NCBI GenBank assembly: GCA_019136655.1
Contig: JAGVTU010000017.1
Span: 248,001 to 312,000, forward strand
DNA length: 64,000 nt
From: Bacteroidota bacterium
Lineage (GTDB): Bacteria > Bacteroidota > Bacteroidia > AKYH767-A > OLB10
Reading direction: 5' to 3'
The translations under genes were made by a program, and so were the position numbers. Below the pieces are notes generated by a model. The model had not been told where the DNA came from. It did no database searches and saw nothing but the letters and a program-made list of their open reading frames with translations. Below are positions 52,921 through 61,284 of the stretch, piece by piece (within the stretch, counting starts at the first letter, position 1; each line of letters opens with the position of its first letter).

Positions 52921-54846
52921 TTAAACCGTTCTAAAGTTTACAACACCTTTGCTTTTCATTATTTGAACTGCATTGGTTTTTAGTGCATCTGCATTTTCGC
53001 CTTTGAAGCCTTCATCTAAGCAAATAACCCTTGTAGGTTGCATTTCTGCCATTGCCTTAATGCATTCGTGGGTGAGTTCTTTTTCAAGGCATATCAATAA
53101 CTGCCCTTCGGCAATGCTGAAAACAGTTAAGCCTGCTAACGTGAGTTTTTCAATGGGCGTGGTAAGCTCGAAACCTGATTTAAGCAACAACTCATACAAT
53201 ATGGCTTCTTGCTCTGCTTCGGGTGAAATGTGCTGTATATGCTCAAACAATTTTGCCTGGATAACTTCTGGCTCTTTCTCTAAGGTATTTTCCCAAATTT
53301 TGAAGTTTGATTTTGATAGTTTGAATACTTTGAAACCGAGGTCTGGTGAATTAACAATATCAGTACCAAAAATAGTTGATTCTTCATCCTTTCTTTTACT
53401 CTTGAAATCCCCACCAATTTTTGAAGCGGCTCTTTTAATTCTTTCCTTACTTATGTCTGCAATATTTTTATACCCTACTTTAAATGCTTCGGATTCTTCT
53501 GTTGTAGGTTCAGGAATTTGAACACAAATAAATTTTCTTCTCTTATTCTCAATTGCATTCAACTCCATAACAGCGTGTGCAGTTGTCGCAGAACCTGCGA
53601 AAAAGTCAAGAATTATATCATCATCTTCTTGTGACGATAGTTGAATAATTTTCTTCAGTAAGTCAACAGGTTTAGGAAAATCAAAGACTTTCTTTGAATC
53701 AAAAAGCTGACGTGTTTCGATAGTTGCTTTTTTATTACCTTCAATGTCGTTCCACAAGTTACCAGGCTGTTTTAACCTATTTTCTAAATAAAATTTTTGA
53801 TATACCTGCCAATTACCATTTACTTTCCGCCATTCTATCAAATTGTTTTTAACCATTTCTTCATATTTCGCTTTACCGCAAATCCATCTACTCTCATATC
53901 CGGTAGGGCCATAAGGAAATATATCTTCATTGTCTGGGCTTTTAATAGCATAAAACATACTCGGCCTATCTTCTCGTCTATCTTCACCACCAGTTCTTCT
54001 TAATGAACGAGTCAAGTATTTACCACCTTCATCTTCCTGATTGTAAATAGCCGCTTCTTTATCATTTAATGGAAGCCCTTCAATTGATTTGTAAATATTA
54101 TCTTTTGAATAAACGAGGATATAATCTACTTCATTTACAATTGCCTTGTTACCACCCCCTGTTGGAGTGCCAGTTGCTCTTGAAATTTGTGAGACAAAAT
54201 TTTCTTCACCAAAAACTTCATTACAAACATTTCTTAGATTATGTATTTCATTATCATCAATTGAAATAAAAATAATACCATCATCACTTAGTAAATTTTT
54301 TGCCAAAAACAACCGAGGATACATCATATTAAGCCACTTGCTATGAAAACGTCCATCTGTATCTGTATTAGTGCCAAACTTTCTGCCTTCCGAATCAATT
54401 TGCCCTGTATATTGTAAATAAGTTTCTAACGTTTCTGAGTAGTTATCTGGATAAATAAATTCTTTGCCTGTATTGTATGGGGGGTCGATATAAATCAATT
54501 TAATCTTCCCTAAATAGCTCTTTTGTAGTAGCTTCAATACTTCCAAGTTGTCACCTTCAATGAATAGGTTTTCGGTGGTGTCAAAGTTCACGCTTTCTTC
54601 CCTTGCAGGTATGAGTGTTGCAATGCTTGGCTGCTGAATGGTTTTAAAACAGTCGGCTTTGCCCGGCCAGTTCATTCCATAGCGTTCTTTGCCTACATCT
54701 ATACTTTGCCCCAAAGTAAGGCGTAGTTTATCCCAATCTACTTTCAGCCCTTCGGTGAATGCTTCAGGGAAAAGTTCTTTTAGCTTTCTCAATTGCTCTT
54801 CGGCTATATTCATTGAGGTGAGTTCTTGCTTTTGTATTTCTGACAT
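52921..54846 (-). CDS. mod: Type III DNA methyltransferase Mod subunit
   Basis: The 641-residue beta-class N6-adenine methyltransferase has motif IV DPPYN (121-125) before motif I FFAGSA (415-420), the order that defines the beta class. The roughly 200-380 region between them is the target-recognition domain that sets the site. A C-terminal part of about 150 residues completes the Mod-type layout. It both modifies the host DNA and directs Res. It starts 12 nt after the SNF2 gene stop. The recognition sequence cannot be predicted by eye. Confidence 0.95.
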   Translation of the reverse strand: MSEIQKQELTSMNIAEEQLRKLKELFPEAFTEGLKVDWDKLRLTLGQSIDVGKERYGMNWPGKADCFKTIQQPSIATLIPAREESVNFDTTENLFIEGDNLEVLKLLQKSYLGKIKLIYIDPPYNTGKEFIYPDNYSETLETYLQYTGQIDSEGRKFGTNTDTDGRFHSKWLNMMYPRLFLAKNLLSDDGIIFISIDDNEIHNLRNVCNEVFGEENFVSQISRATGTPTGGGNKAIVNEVDYILVYSKDNIYKSIEGLPLNDKEAAIYNQEDEGGKYLTRSLRRTGGEDRREDRPSMFYAIKSPDNEDIFPYGPTGYESRWICGKAKYEEMVKNNLIEWRKVNGNWQVYQKFYLENRLKQPGNLWNDIEGNKKATIETRQLFDSKKVFDFPKPVDLLKKIIQLSSQEDDDIILDFFAGSATTAHAVMELNAIENKRRKFICVQIPEPTTEESEAFKVGYKNIADISKERIKRAASKIGGDFKSKRKDEESTIFGTDIVNSPDLGFKVFKLSKSNFKIWENTLEKEPEVIQAKLFEHIQHISPEAEQEAILYELLLKSGFELTTPIEKLTLAGLTVFSIAEGQLLICLEKELTHECIKAMAEMQPTRVICLDEGFKGENADALKTNAVQIMKSKGVVNFRTV

Positions 54847-54858
54847 ATCTTTTCTGTT

Positions 54859-57744
54859 TTATTTTAAATGCCACTTGATTAAGAACAAATTTGTTTGAGT
54901 GAGCTGCTGCTGTAACTTTTGCTCAATCTGTTCTATCAATCGGTCTTTGCTCTGTTCAATTTCTTTTGCTGCTCCATCATATTCACGCCAAGCGGTATCT
55001 CTTTCGTTTTCTAACTTCTTACGTTCCTTTTCCAATTTTAGCTTCTCAGGCAAATTAGGAGCAAACCTTGATTGCTTTTTCACTTCTTTGATTTGCTGGT
55101 CAAGGTCTTTGAGTGTTATTTTCAGCGAGTTTCTTCTGTCTTCACCCCACAGATCCAATTTCTCTAATTCAATTTCAAAGTAGTTGGCATTTCGTTGTCC
55201 AATTTCGTCAATAACTTGCAATTGATGGGCTTTTAGATGGTTTTCTAATTCCGCAGAAACCTGTTCGGGCACAATGGTACTGTTACTTGTAATGTTTGCG
55301 GGTAAAGAGAAAAAACGCTCACAAACATCTTTCGTAATGGTTTCGCCTTCTGTTGTTATGGCTGATAACTGAACAAATTCTTCTACGTCAAAAGAAGTAA
55401 CAGAAAGCACCCTGCCAAGCATATAGCCTGACTTGCCTATGAAGGGTTCAATGGTGGATATTTTTTTGATGGTATTGGAATAGTCAAAAGTCAATTCAAC
55501 TGATGGCAATTCTTGTTTCTTACATTCTTCAATAATACGCTGTGCCAAAGGATGGCCAATTCTATATACATTGGCATCATCAATATTTTTACCTATCCGA
55601 TAAGGACCTGGGTGTATTTTTAGGTCGTTGAATGGATTTTTTAACAAACAGAATGAATTTTCGTCTGCTGAAAAATCTGCATTGCTATTCAGAGCAAATT
55701 GTGTGATGTTCCAAAGCCAGGATTCATATTTAGAAAGGTAGTCTTTACTTTCTTGTAAATTGATTCTCAACTTTTCGTGTACTTCTTCGTCAAAGTTTTC
55801 TAAAAGCTTTTGCCTTGTTTGTTGCATTGCATCTGAAATATTGTTTTCCAATTCAGCTTGCAGTTCGTTGAATGCTTCTTCAATTTGTTCGGTAGTTCTG
55901 CACTCCTGATAAATTCGGGCAATACGCTTTTCAAAATCCACTCCGTTTTCAATACTTCCCAACACTTCATCAGAAGCACCAAACACACCATTGAACAATT
56001 GAAATTTGTCACGGAGTAACTCATATACTCTTACATCTGCCGCATTGGCTTTATTCAGAAAGTTTACAACTACCACATCGTATTTTTGTCCATAACGGTG
56101 ACATCTTCCAATTCGCTGTTCAATGCGTTGAGGGTTCCAGGGCATATCGTAATTGATAACCATAGAACAAAACTGCAGGTTGATACCTTCTGCTGCTGCT
56201 TCGGTTGCTATCATTATAGTGGCTTCATCACGGAAATAGTCCACTAAAGCTGCTCGCTTATCAGCCGTTCTTGAGCCTGTTACTTTATCGGTATTTTTGT
56301 GTCGTGCAACCCAATCAGCATAGATTTTTCGGGATTTTTCATCAGTATTTGAGCCGTTGAATAAAACTACTTTATCAGCATAGCCCCTTGCTTCCAATAA
56401 ATTTCTCAGATAGAGTTGTGTCCGGGTACTCTCTGTAAAAATGATGGCTTTTTTTGGAGCACCCAAACGAACCATTTCATTAAATCCTCTTTCCAGTGCT
56501 GTAAATAATTTTTCCCCTTTGGAGTTAAGTCGAATTGACTTAGCTAACTTTTCAAATTCTTTCAGTGCATCTATTTCAATTCTGATATTTTCAATATCCT
56601 GTGCAGAATAGGTTTTCTTTTCTTTTTCTTGCTTTTCATCTTCTTCGCCTTCCCACTCGTCTTTCAATTCATCATAGGTCTCGAAATCAAGGGCAAAAAC
56701 TTCTTCTACATTGTCTGTTTGGCATTCTTTGACAATGCCTTCCAACCTATTTACCAAACTTTCTAAAGTACCCGAAATAGCAAAAGTTGAGGAGGCTAAA
56801 AGTCTCCTCAAAATCAGTGTCATCAATTTACGCTGACTTGCAGGAAGTGCATAAAGGTTCTCTGCTTGAAGATAATTGCTCACTATATCATATAGGCGTT
56901 GTTCTTCTTCCGTAGGGTAAAATTCTTCTACCAGTGCTATTCTGTTTGTATAGCGTATGTATTCTAAAACTTGCCTTCTGAGTGTTCTTTTGCAAATGGG
57001 TTTTAATCGTTCTTTTAATTCATTGAAAGTCTCAGCATCAGCGCTACTATTTACCCTGCTGTATTGTGTTTTAAAACTCTTTAAGTCACCAAAGGAATAA
57101 TCGTCAACAATGCTGACTAAGCCAAATAATTCTAATAATGTGTTTTGTAATGGAGTAGCAGTTAAGAGAACTTTGGGAATCTCACTTAATGATTCTTTTA
57201 TTGATCTTGCAATTTTATTGTTTGCTTTATAAACATTTCTCAATCTGTGTGCTTCGTCAATTACTGCCAAATCCCAATTAATTTGTTTGAGATAGGGTTC
57301 TTTGGTTCGAGCAAATTGATAGGAACAAATAATAATATCCGGCTGGTCGAAAGGATTGAGTTTACCCTTTTTGATGAACTCATTAAATGATTTAGCTTCT
57401 AAGATAACTGAGTTTAAAAAGAATTTATCTTGTAACTCTTGAGACCATTGTTTTCGCAAGTTGGCTGGTGTAATGATGATAATCTTCTTTTTGCGTTCAG
57501 CCCATTTCTGAGAAATAACTAACCCTGCTTCAATCGTTTTCCCTAAACCTACTTCATCCGCCAAAATCGCACCTTTAGATAAAGGTGATCGAAATGCAAA
57601 TAAGGCTGCATCTACCTGATGTGGGTTGAGGTCAACCTGAGCATCCACCAATGTTGAAGCTAACTTTTGCATACTATCTGATGAACTCCTCTTAGTGAGT
57701 TCAAATGCATAATATTTAGCGTGATATGGAGTAAGGTTATTCAT
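54859..57744 (-). CDS. SNF2/RapA-like helicase associated with the restriction system
   Basis: The 961-residue superfamily 2 ATPase has Walker A DEVGLGKTIEAG (63-74), motif II DEAH (163-166), motif III LTATPLQNTLLE, and motif VI QRIEQRIGRCHRYGQ, with ATEAAAEGINLQ just before it. The C-terminal 90 residues form a charged coiled coil (about 870-955). I see no nuclease or PLD motif. SNF2-like helicases occur in DISARM (DrmD) and beside type III systems, often with a DUF4391 gene, which is absent. It is the first gene of the four and would be made first. Its precise function in defence is not known. Confidence 0.9.
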   Translation of the reverse strand: MNNLTPYHAKYYAFELTKRSSSDSMQKLASTLVDAQVDLNPHQVDAALFAFRSPLSKGAILADEVGLGKTIEAGLVISQKWAERKKKIIIITPANLRKQWSQELQDKFFLNSVILEAKSFNEFIKKGKLNPFDQPDIIICSYQFARTKEPYLKQINWDLAVIDEAHRLRNVYKANNKIARSIKESLSEIPKVLLTATPLQNTLLELFGLVSIVDDYSFGDLKSFKTQYSRVNSSADAETFNELKERLKPICKRTLRRQVLEYIRYTNRIALVEEFYPTEEEQRLYDIVSNYLQAENLYALPASQRKLMTLILRRLLASSTFAISGTLESLVNRLEGIVKECQTDNVEEVFALDFETYDELKDEWEGEEDEKQEKEKKTYSAQDIENIRIEIDALKEFEKLAKSIRLNSKGEKLFTALERGFNEMVRLGAPKKAIIFTESTRTQLYLRNLLEARGYADKVVLFNGSNTDEKSRKIYADWVARHKNTDKVTGSRTADKRAALVDYFRDEATIMIATEAAAEGINLQFCSMVINYDMPWNPQRIEQRIGRCHRYGQKYDVVVVNFLNKANAADVRVYELLRDKFQLFNGVFGASDEVLGSIENGVDFEKRIARIYQECRTTEQIEEAFNELQAELENNISDAMQQTRQKLLENFDEEVHEKLRINLQESKDYLSKYESWLWNITQFALNSNADFSADENSFCLLKNPFNDLKIHPGPYRIGKNIDDANVYRIGHPLAQRIIEECKKQELPSVELTFDYSNTIKKISTIEPFIGKSGYMLGRVLSVTSFDVEEFVQLSAITTEGETITKDVCERFFSLPANITSNSTIVPEQVSAELENHLKAHQLQVIDEIGQRNANYFEIELEKLDLWGEDRRNSLKITLKDLDQQIKEVKKQSRFAPNLPEKLKLEKERKKLENERDTAWREYDGAAKEIEQSKDRLIEQIEQKLQQQLTQTNLFLIKWHLK

Positions 57745-57767
57745 TCTGTTCTTGTAATTATTGAAAT

Positions 57768-57775
57768 CAAAACTA
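57768..57775 (-). promoter_or_regulatory. -7 element of the restriction operon
   Basis: The minus strand reads TAGTTTTG, a match to TAnnTTTG, 23 nt before the SNF2-like gene start. No clear -33 box. It lies within the island's right end, so the system brings its own promoter. Confidence 0.4.
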
Positions 57776-57891
57776 CTAACATTTCACTTTTTCTATGACT
57801 TCTAATAGTTCTCCCGGTTTTTTGCACAGCATATTTGTAGTGTTTGGCCAATTCCTTAAAAAGACAAATATCGTGAATAAAAAATATTTCA

Positions 57892-57915
57892 TTTACTTCC
57901 CTATACAAAACTTCG
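57892..57915. repeat. Right boundary repeat of the island: mnmE 3' end
   Basis: The same 24-bp core as 48891-48914 with T instead of G at position 11. It covers the last codons of mnmE (K-F-C-I-G-K and stop). Insertion at this point keeps mnmE intact. Confidence 0.85.
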
Positions 57916-59305
57916 AGAAGATAAAATCGAGCAGGTCTTCTGATGAAACCTGTCCGGTGATTTCTCCCAATTGCGAAATTGCATATCTGATGTCTGATGC
58001 AATAAGGTCGTTGCTGATTTGCATATCCAACCCTACCAAAACTTTGTGCAATGATTCTTCGGCTAATCTGAGCGACTGTGCATGACGTGCATTGGTAACC
58101 AGCGATTCCTGCAGATTAATTTTTTCTACTCCCGATACATCGAGCAGTTTCTGCATGAGTAAATCGAGATGTGTTTTGTGCTTGGCTGATAAAATGACAA
58201 GATTAGAGAATGAAGCATACTCCTTTCGAATGGATTCCTCATCATACAAATCTGCTTTGTTGGCAATAAGTATGATATGCGAATCGGCAGTGGCATCTTT
58301 CAGATGCAGGTTGTTTTTGAGTTCGTTTATTTCATCTGTTAATGATGCTGCATTTGTATTGCGTGGGTCAAACAAATAAAGAATGACGGCAGCCTGTGCA
58401 GCTTTCTGAAAAGTGCGCTCCACTCCTATTGATTCAATGGTGTCGTCAGTGCTGCGTATGCCGGCAGTGTCAATAAATCTGAAACGGATACCGTTCAGAT
58501 TAAATTCTTCTTCAATGGTGTCGCGTGTGGTGCCTGCAATATCACTTACAATGGCACGCTCATCGTTAATCAGTGTATTCAGCAATGTTGACTTGCCTAC
58601 ATTGGGTTTTCCTGCAATCACTACAGGAATACCGTTTTTCAGAATGTTGCCAAGTTCAAAACTCTTCAGCAGTTTTTTTATTTTGGTGAGCAAGGTTTCA
58701 ACATTTGTTTTCAGTTCTTCGCGATTGGCAAACTCCACATCTTCTTCGCCAAAGTCGAGTTCCAGTTCTATCAATGCTGCAAAACGAATCAACTCTTCTC
58801 TCAGCAATTTTATTTCGTCAGAATATCCTCCTCTCATCTGCTGCATGGCTGCCTGCAATGCCGATTTGTTTTCAGAAGCAATAATGTCGGCCACAGCTTC
58901 GGCCTGCGACAAATCCAGTTTGCCATTTAAAAATGCACGCAGTGTAAACTCACCGGGTTTTGCCATTAGTGCGCCTTTGCTTTGCAATAACTCCAACAGT
59001 CGCTGACGTATATAGCCTGAACCATGACAACTGATTTCTGCAACATCTTCGCCAGTGTAGGAATGTGGCGAGCGGAAAATTGTTACCAGTACTTCGTCAA
59101 GTACCATATTGCCATCCATTACTTTTCCGAAATGAACGGTTTGTGTTTTAGCATCTGTCAGTTTAAAATCTTTTTTATTAGACTGAAATAAAGAAGAAAC
59201 TATTTCAATTGCTTTGCTTCCTGAAATACGAATGACACCTACTGCGCCAACTCCCGGTGGCGTGATAAGTGCACAAATGGTTTCACCTTTCTGAAATCTA
59301 CTCAT
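57893..59305 (-). CDS. mnmE: tRNA modification GTPase MnmE
   Basis: The 470-residue protein has an N-terminal tetrahydrofolate-binding domain (about 1-120), helical domain, and a G domain inserted in it: G1 is AGKPNVGKSTLLN, G2/G3 SDIAGTTRDTIEE and IDTAGIRSTDD, G4 IANKADL. It ends FCIGK with the invariant Cys. With MnmG it makes cmnm5U34 in tRNA. Full length confirms the island has not damaged it. Its start overlaps the upstream aminotransferase gene by 8 bp. Confidence 0.97.
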   Translation of the reverse strand: MSRFQKGETICALITPPGVGAVGVIRISGSKAIEIVSSLFQSNKKDFKLTDAKTQTVHFGKVMDGNMVLDEVLVTIFRSPHSYTGEDVAEISCHGSGYIRQRLLELLQSKGALMAKPGEFTLRAFLNGKLDLSQAEAVADIIASENKSALQAAMQQMRGGYSDEIKLLREELIRFAALIELELDFGEEDVEFANREELKTNVETLLTKIKKLLKSFELGNILKNGIPVVIAGKPNVGKSTLLNTLINDERAIVSDIAGTTRDTIEEEFNLNGIRFRFIDTAGIRSTDDTIESIGVERTFQKAAQAAVILYLFDPRNTNAASLTDEINELKNNLHLKDATADSHIILIANKADLYDEESIRKEYASFSNLVILSAKHKTHLDLLMQKLLDVSGVEKINLQESLVTNARHAQSLRLAEESLHKVLVGLDMQISNDLIASDIRYAISQLGEITGQVSSEDLLDFIFSKFCIGK

Positions 59306-60128
59306 GCGCCTCCAGTTTTTTGTTCAGCAGATTAAAAATTTCTTTAGTTGCCGAATGTGCAAACTCTTTTTTTCTGAACAAACGTACCCATCTGATACCT
59401 GTGCCCATGTTGGAGAGAAAAGCTTCATCTGCTTCTGTAAGCTCACTTTCGGAAAGTGTTTTCTCCTGTGCGTTTAACAGATTTATCAGCACCTGTCGCA
59501 ACACACCGTTCACACAACCTGCAGTTAATGGTGTTGTATAAGTCTGATTATTTTTAATCCAGAAAATATTGGAAGAAGTGCCTTCGCAAATTTCATTTCT
59601 TTCATTCAATATCAGCTGATCGTTCAGATTTTTATTTTTAAAATCAACAGAAGCCAAAATATAAATTAAGCTGTTGCAGTTTTTGAAAGACGACAAAGCA
59701 TTTATCGGTTTCTTAATATCGCTGTAAACATCTACATGCAAACCGTTTTCGAGCCATGAGAATTTATAATCCTCACAAGGCTGCGAAGTGATGAGCAACG
59801 TTGCCTTGTTTTCATGAGGAGAATATGTAGCTCCCGGATTTCTGGTAATGACTACACGTATTCTTGAAGCGTTCTGATGTGAGTTGCGCTTATTGAGTTC
59901 TGCAATTTTTGTTTCCAGAAAATCTTTAGTGATGTTTTCAGTTTTCAGTTTGAGAACACTGAGCCCATGTTTCAAACGTTCAAAATGTAAATCTATAAAC
60001 AATGGCTTTCCGTTTTTGCAGCGCATGGTTTCAAACAGTCCATCGCCATAGAGCAGCCCTCTGTTGTCTGATGTTATTCTTAGATCATCAGCACTTGCCC
60101 ACTCTCCGTTATACCATACTGTTGTCAT
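59298..60128 (-). CDS. Class IV aminotransferase (PabC/BCAT-like)
   Basis: I start at the ATG overlapping the upstream stop (ATGA), giving 276 residues; a longer frame to 60137 is less likely. The fold-type IV PLP enzyme has NRGLLYGDGLFETMRCKNG near the start, FKNCNSLIYILA holding the expected Lys/Ser region, and NEICEGTSSNIFWI near the cofactor. Candidates are 4-amino-4-deoxychorismate lyase, D-alanine or branched-chain transaminase. The short length favours PabC or D-amino-acid type; no decisive residue can be seen. Confidence 0.85.
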   Translation of the reverse strand: MTTVWYNGEWASADDLRITSDNRGLLYGDGLFETMRCKNGKPLFIDLHFERLKHGLSVLKLKTENITKDFLETKIAELNKRNSHQNASRIRVVITRNPGATYSPHENKATLLITSQPCEDYKFSWLENGLHVDVYSDIKKPINALSSFKNCNSLIYILASVDFKNKNLNDQLILNERNEICEGTSSNIFWIKNNQTYTTPLTAGCVNGVLRQVLINLLNAQEKTLSESELTEADEAFLSNMGTGIRWVRLFRKKEFAHSATKEIFNLLNKKLEAHE

Positions 60129-60619
60129 CCTGCACAAATTTCTTTTGTGATTGGCAAAACAGATTCATTGGCATTAATCAGAAAACCCTTTACACCTGCT
60201 TTTGTGGCAGCTTCAATATCGCGACTGCTGTCGCCAATAAAAAACGAATGTGACAGGTCAACATCATAACGGGCTGCAGCTTTTTCAATTAAAAGACTGT
60301 CGGGTTTGCGGCATAAACATTTACTCACATCAGGGTGATGAGGGCAGAAATAAAAATCAGTAATGCTTACTCCTTCTTTGTTAAATATTTTTTGCATGTA
60401 CTGATGAACAGCATTTACATCATCAACGCTATAAAGTTTCTTTGCCACACCACTCTGATTGGTGATGACGAACAACAGAAAACCATTTTCAGTAAAATGT
60501 TTAAGTGATTCCACTACTCCGTCATTTATAACCACCTGATCGGTTGTGTAAGTATAATAGTCATTGTTTCTATTAATCACTCCGTCACGGTCTAAAAAAA
60601 CAGCTTTATGCATTGTCAT
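60125..60619 (-). CDS. gmhB: HAD-IIIA phosphatase, GmhB-like
   Basis: The 164-residue HAD enzyme has the nucleophile motif VFLDRDGVINR (Asp catalytic pair), VITNQSGVAKK, and Zn ligands in FCPHHPDVSKCLCRKP, then IGDSSRDIEAA. This is the layout of D-glycero-D-manno-heptose-1,7-bisphosphate 7-phosphatase and of HisB-N, which it also resembles. No other heptose or histidine gene is nearby, so the symbol is tentative. A start two codons in (60613) would avoid overlap with the rhomboid gene. Confidence 0.82.
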   Translation of the reverse strand: MTMHKAVFLDRDGVINRNNDYYTYTTDQVVINDGVVESLKHFTENGFLLFVITNQSGVAKKLYSVDDVNAVHQYMQKIFNKEGVSITDFYFCPHHPDVSKCLCRKPDSLLIEKAAARYDVDLSHSFFIGDSSRDIEAATKAGVKGFLINANESVLPITKEICAG

Positions 60620-61224
60620 CAGAAATTAAGCAGTTGATTGATGAAGTGCAGAAATATTCCGGGTGCAATAGTTATCGGGAAAATAACTCCGTAAACAGCT
60701 CCCCAGAAGTGCGCATTGTGATTGATGTTATCGCCACCTTTTCTATCCATATAACTTGAAAGCCAAAGGTAGCCAACACCTGCAAGCACTCCCGGAATTC
60801 CAATCAGACCATAGAGATAAATTTTCTGCCAAGGAAAAAACAAGATAAATGTAAACAGTACTGCGGATACAGAACCTGAAGCACCAAGCCCATTGTAGAG
60901 ATAATTTTCTTTCTGCTTAAAATAAGTTGGCAAAATAGAAACTACCAGTCCGATGAGATAATAGGCTAAAAATATGACGGGCCCTGTATCGCCCAAAATC
61001 ATTGTAAACTGTCGTTCCACTACCGGCCCGAAGCTGTATAGCACAAACATGTTTACAAACAGATGGATAAAATCGGCATGAATAAATCCGGCAGTAAGCA
61101 GCCGATACCACTGTTTGTGGCGAGTAACCATGTAAGGATTAAAAATAAGATTGTTGCTTATCTCACGTTTGCTAAATGCAAGAAGACTCAGTATTACGGT
61201 TGCAATTACAATATAAAGTGTCAT
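60619..61224 (-). CDS. Rhomboid family intramembrane serine protease
   Basis: The 201-residue protein has about six membrane segments. HADFIHLFVNMFVLYSFG carries the His-x3-Asn element of TM2, GLGASGSVSAVLFT the catalytic Ser of G-x-S-G, and NHNAHFWGAVYGV the catalytic His. Rhomboids cleave transmembrane substrates within the membrane. It is alone in function here, with the GmhB-like gene overlapping its end by one base. Confidence 0.92.
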   Translation of the reverse strand: MTLYIVIATVILSLLAFSKREISNNLIFNPYMVTRHKQWYRLLTAGFIHADFIHLFVNMFVLYSFGPVVERQFTMILGDTGPVIFLAYYLIGLVVSILPTYFKQKENYLYNGLGASGSVSAVLFTFILFFPWQKIYLYGLIGIPGVLAGVGYLWLSSYMDRKGGDNINHNAHFWGAVYGVIFPITIAPGIFLHFINQLLNF

Positions 61225-61284
61225 TTACCCAAAAAGCCGAAATTACAGAATTAATCTGTGTTTTCGGATGATGATAAGTGAACT

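Larger units (their letters stand above)
48891..57915. mobile_element. 9.0-kb restriction-modification island inserted at the mnmE 3' end
   Basis: The segment between the two 24-bp direct repeats contains only four minus-strand genes, for a SNF2-like helicase, Mod, KilA-N and Res, plus about 180 bp of non-coding DNA at its left end and about 147 bp at its right. Removing one repeat and the interval leaves the GT2-DUF2062 and mnmE stop codons two bases apart, a clean tail-to-tail junction. SGI1-family islands in enterobacteria use the same mnmE (trmE) 3' end through a tyrosine recombinase; that is known. No integrase is present here, so movement would need help in trans or the integrase has been lost. 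Confidence 0.8.

Noticed and set aside
49097-57744. DISARM or BREX system, because of the SNF2-like helicase and methyltransferase
   Set aside because: There is no DrmA, DrmB or DrmC, no BrxL, PglX or PglZ gene in the island; Res and Mod are standard type III subunits. The PglZ domain in the window belongs to PorX, not to a defence gene.
57843-57850. TTGGCCAA palindrome near the right island end as an integrase arm site
   Set aside because: A single 8-bp palindrome without a partner at the left end is not evidence.
58413-59006. Plus-strand frame of 197 codons opposite mnmE
   Set aside because: MnmE motifs run through the region on the other strand. The frame is a by-product of its codon use.
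60125-60619. HisB N-terminal (histidinol phosphatase) assignment
   Set aside because: No histidine genes nearby and no HisB C-terminal domain; the GmhB-type Zn motif with CxH and CxC fits as well or better. It is kept as tentative gmhB.
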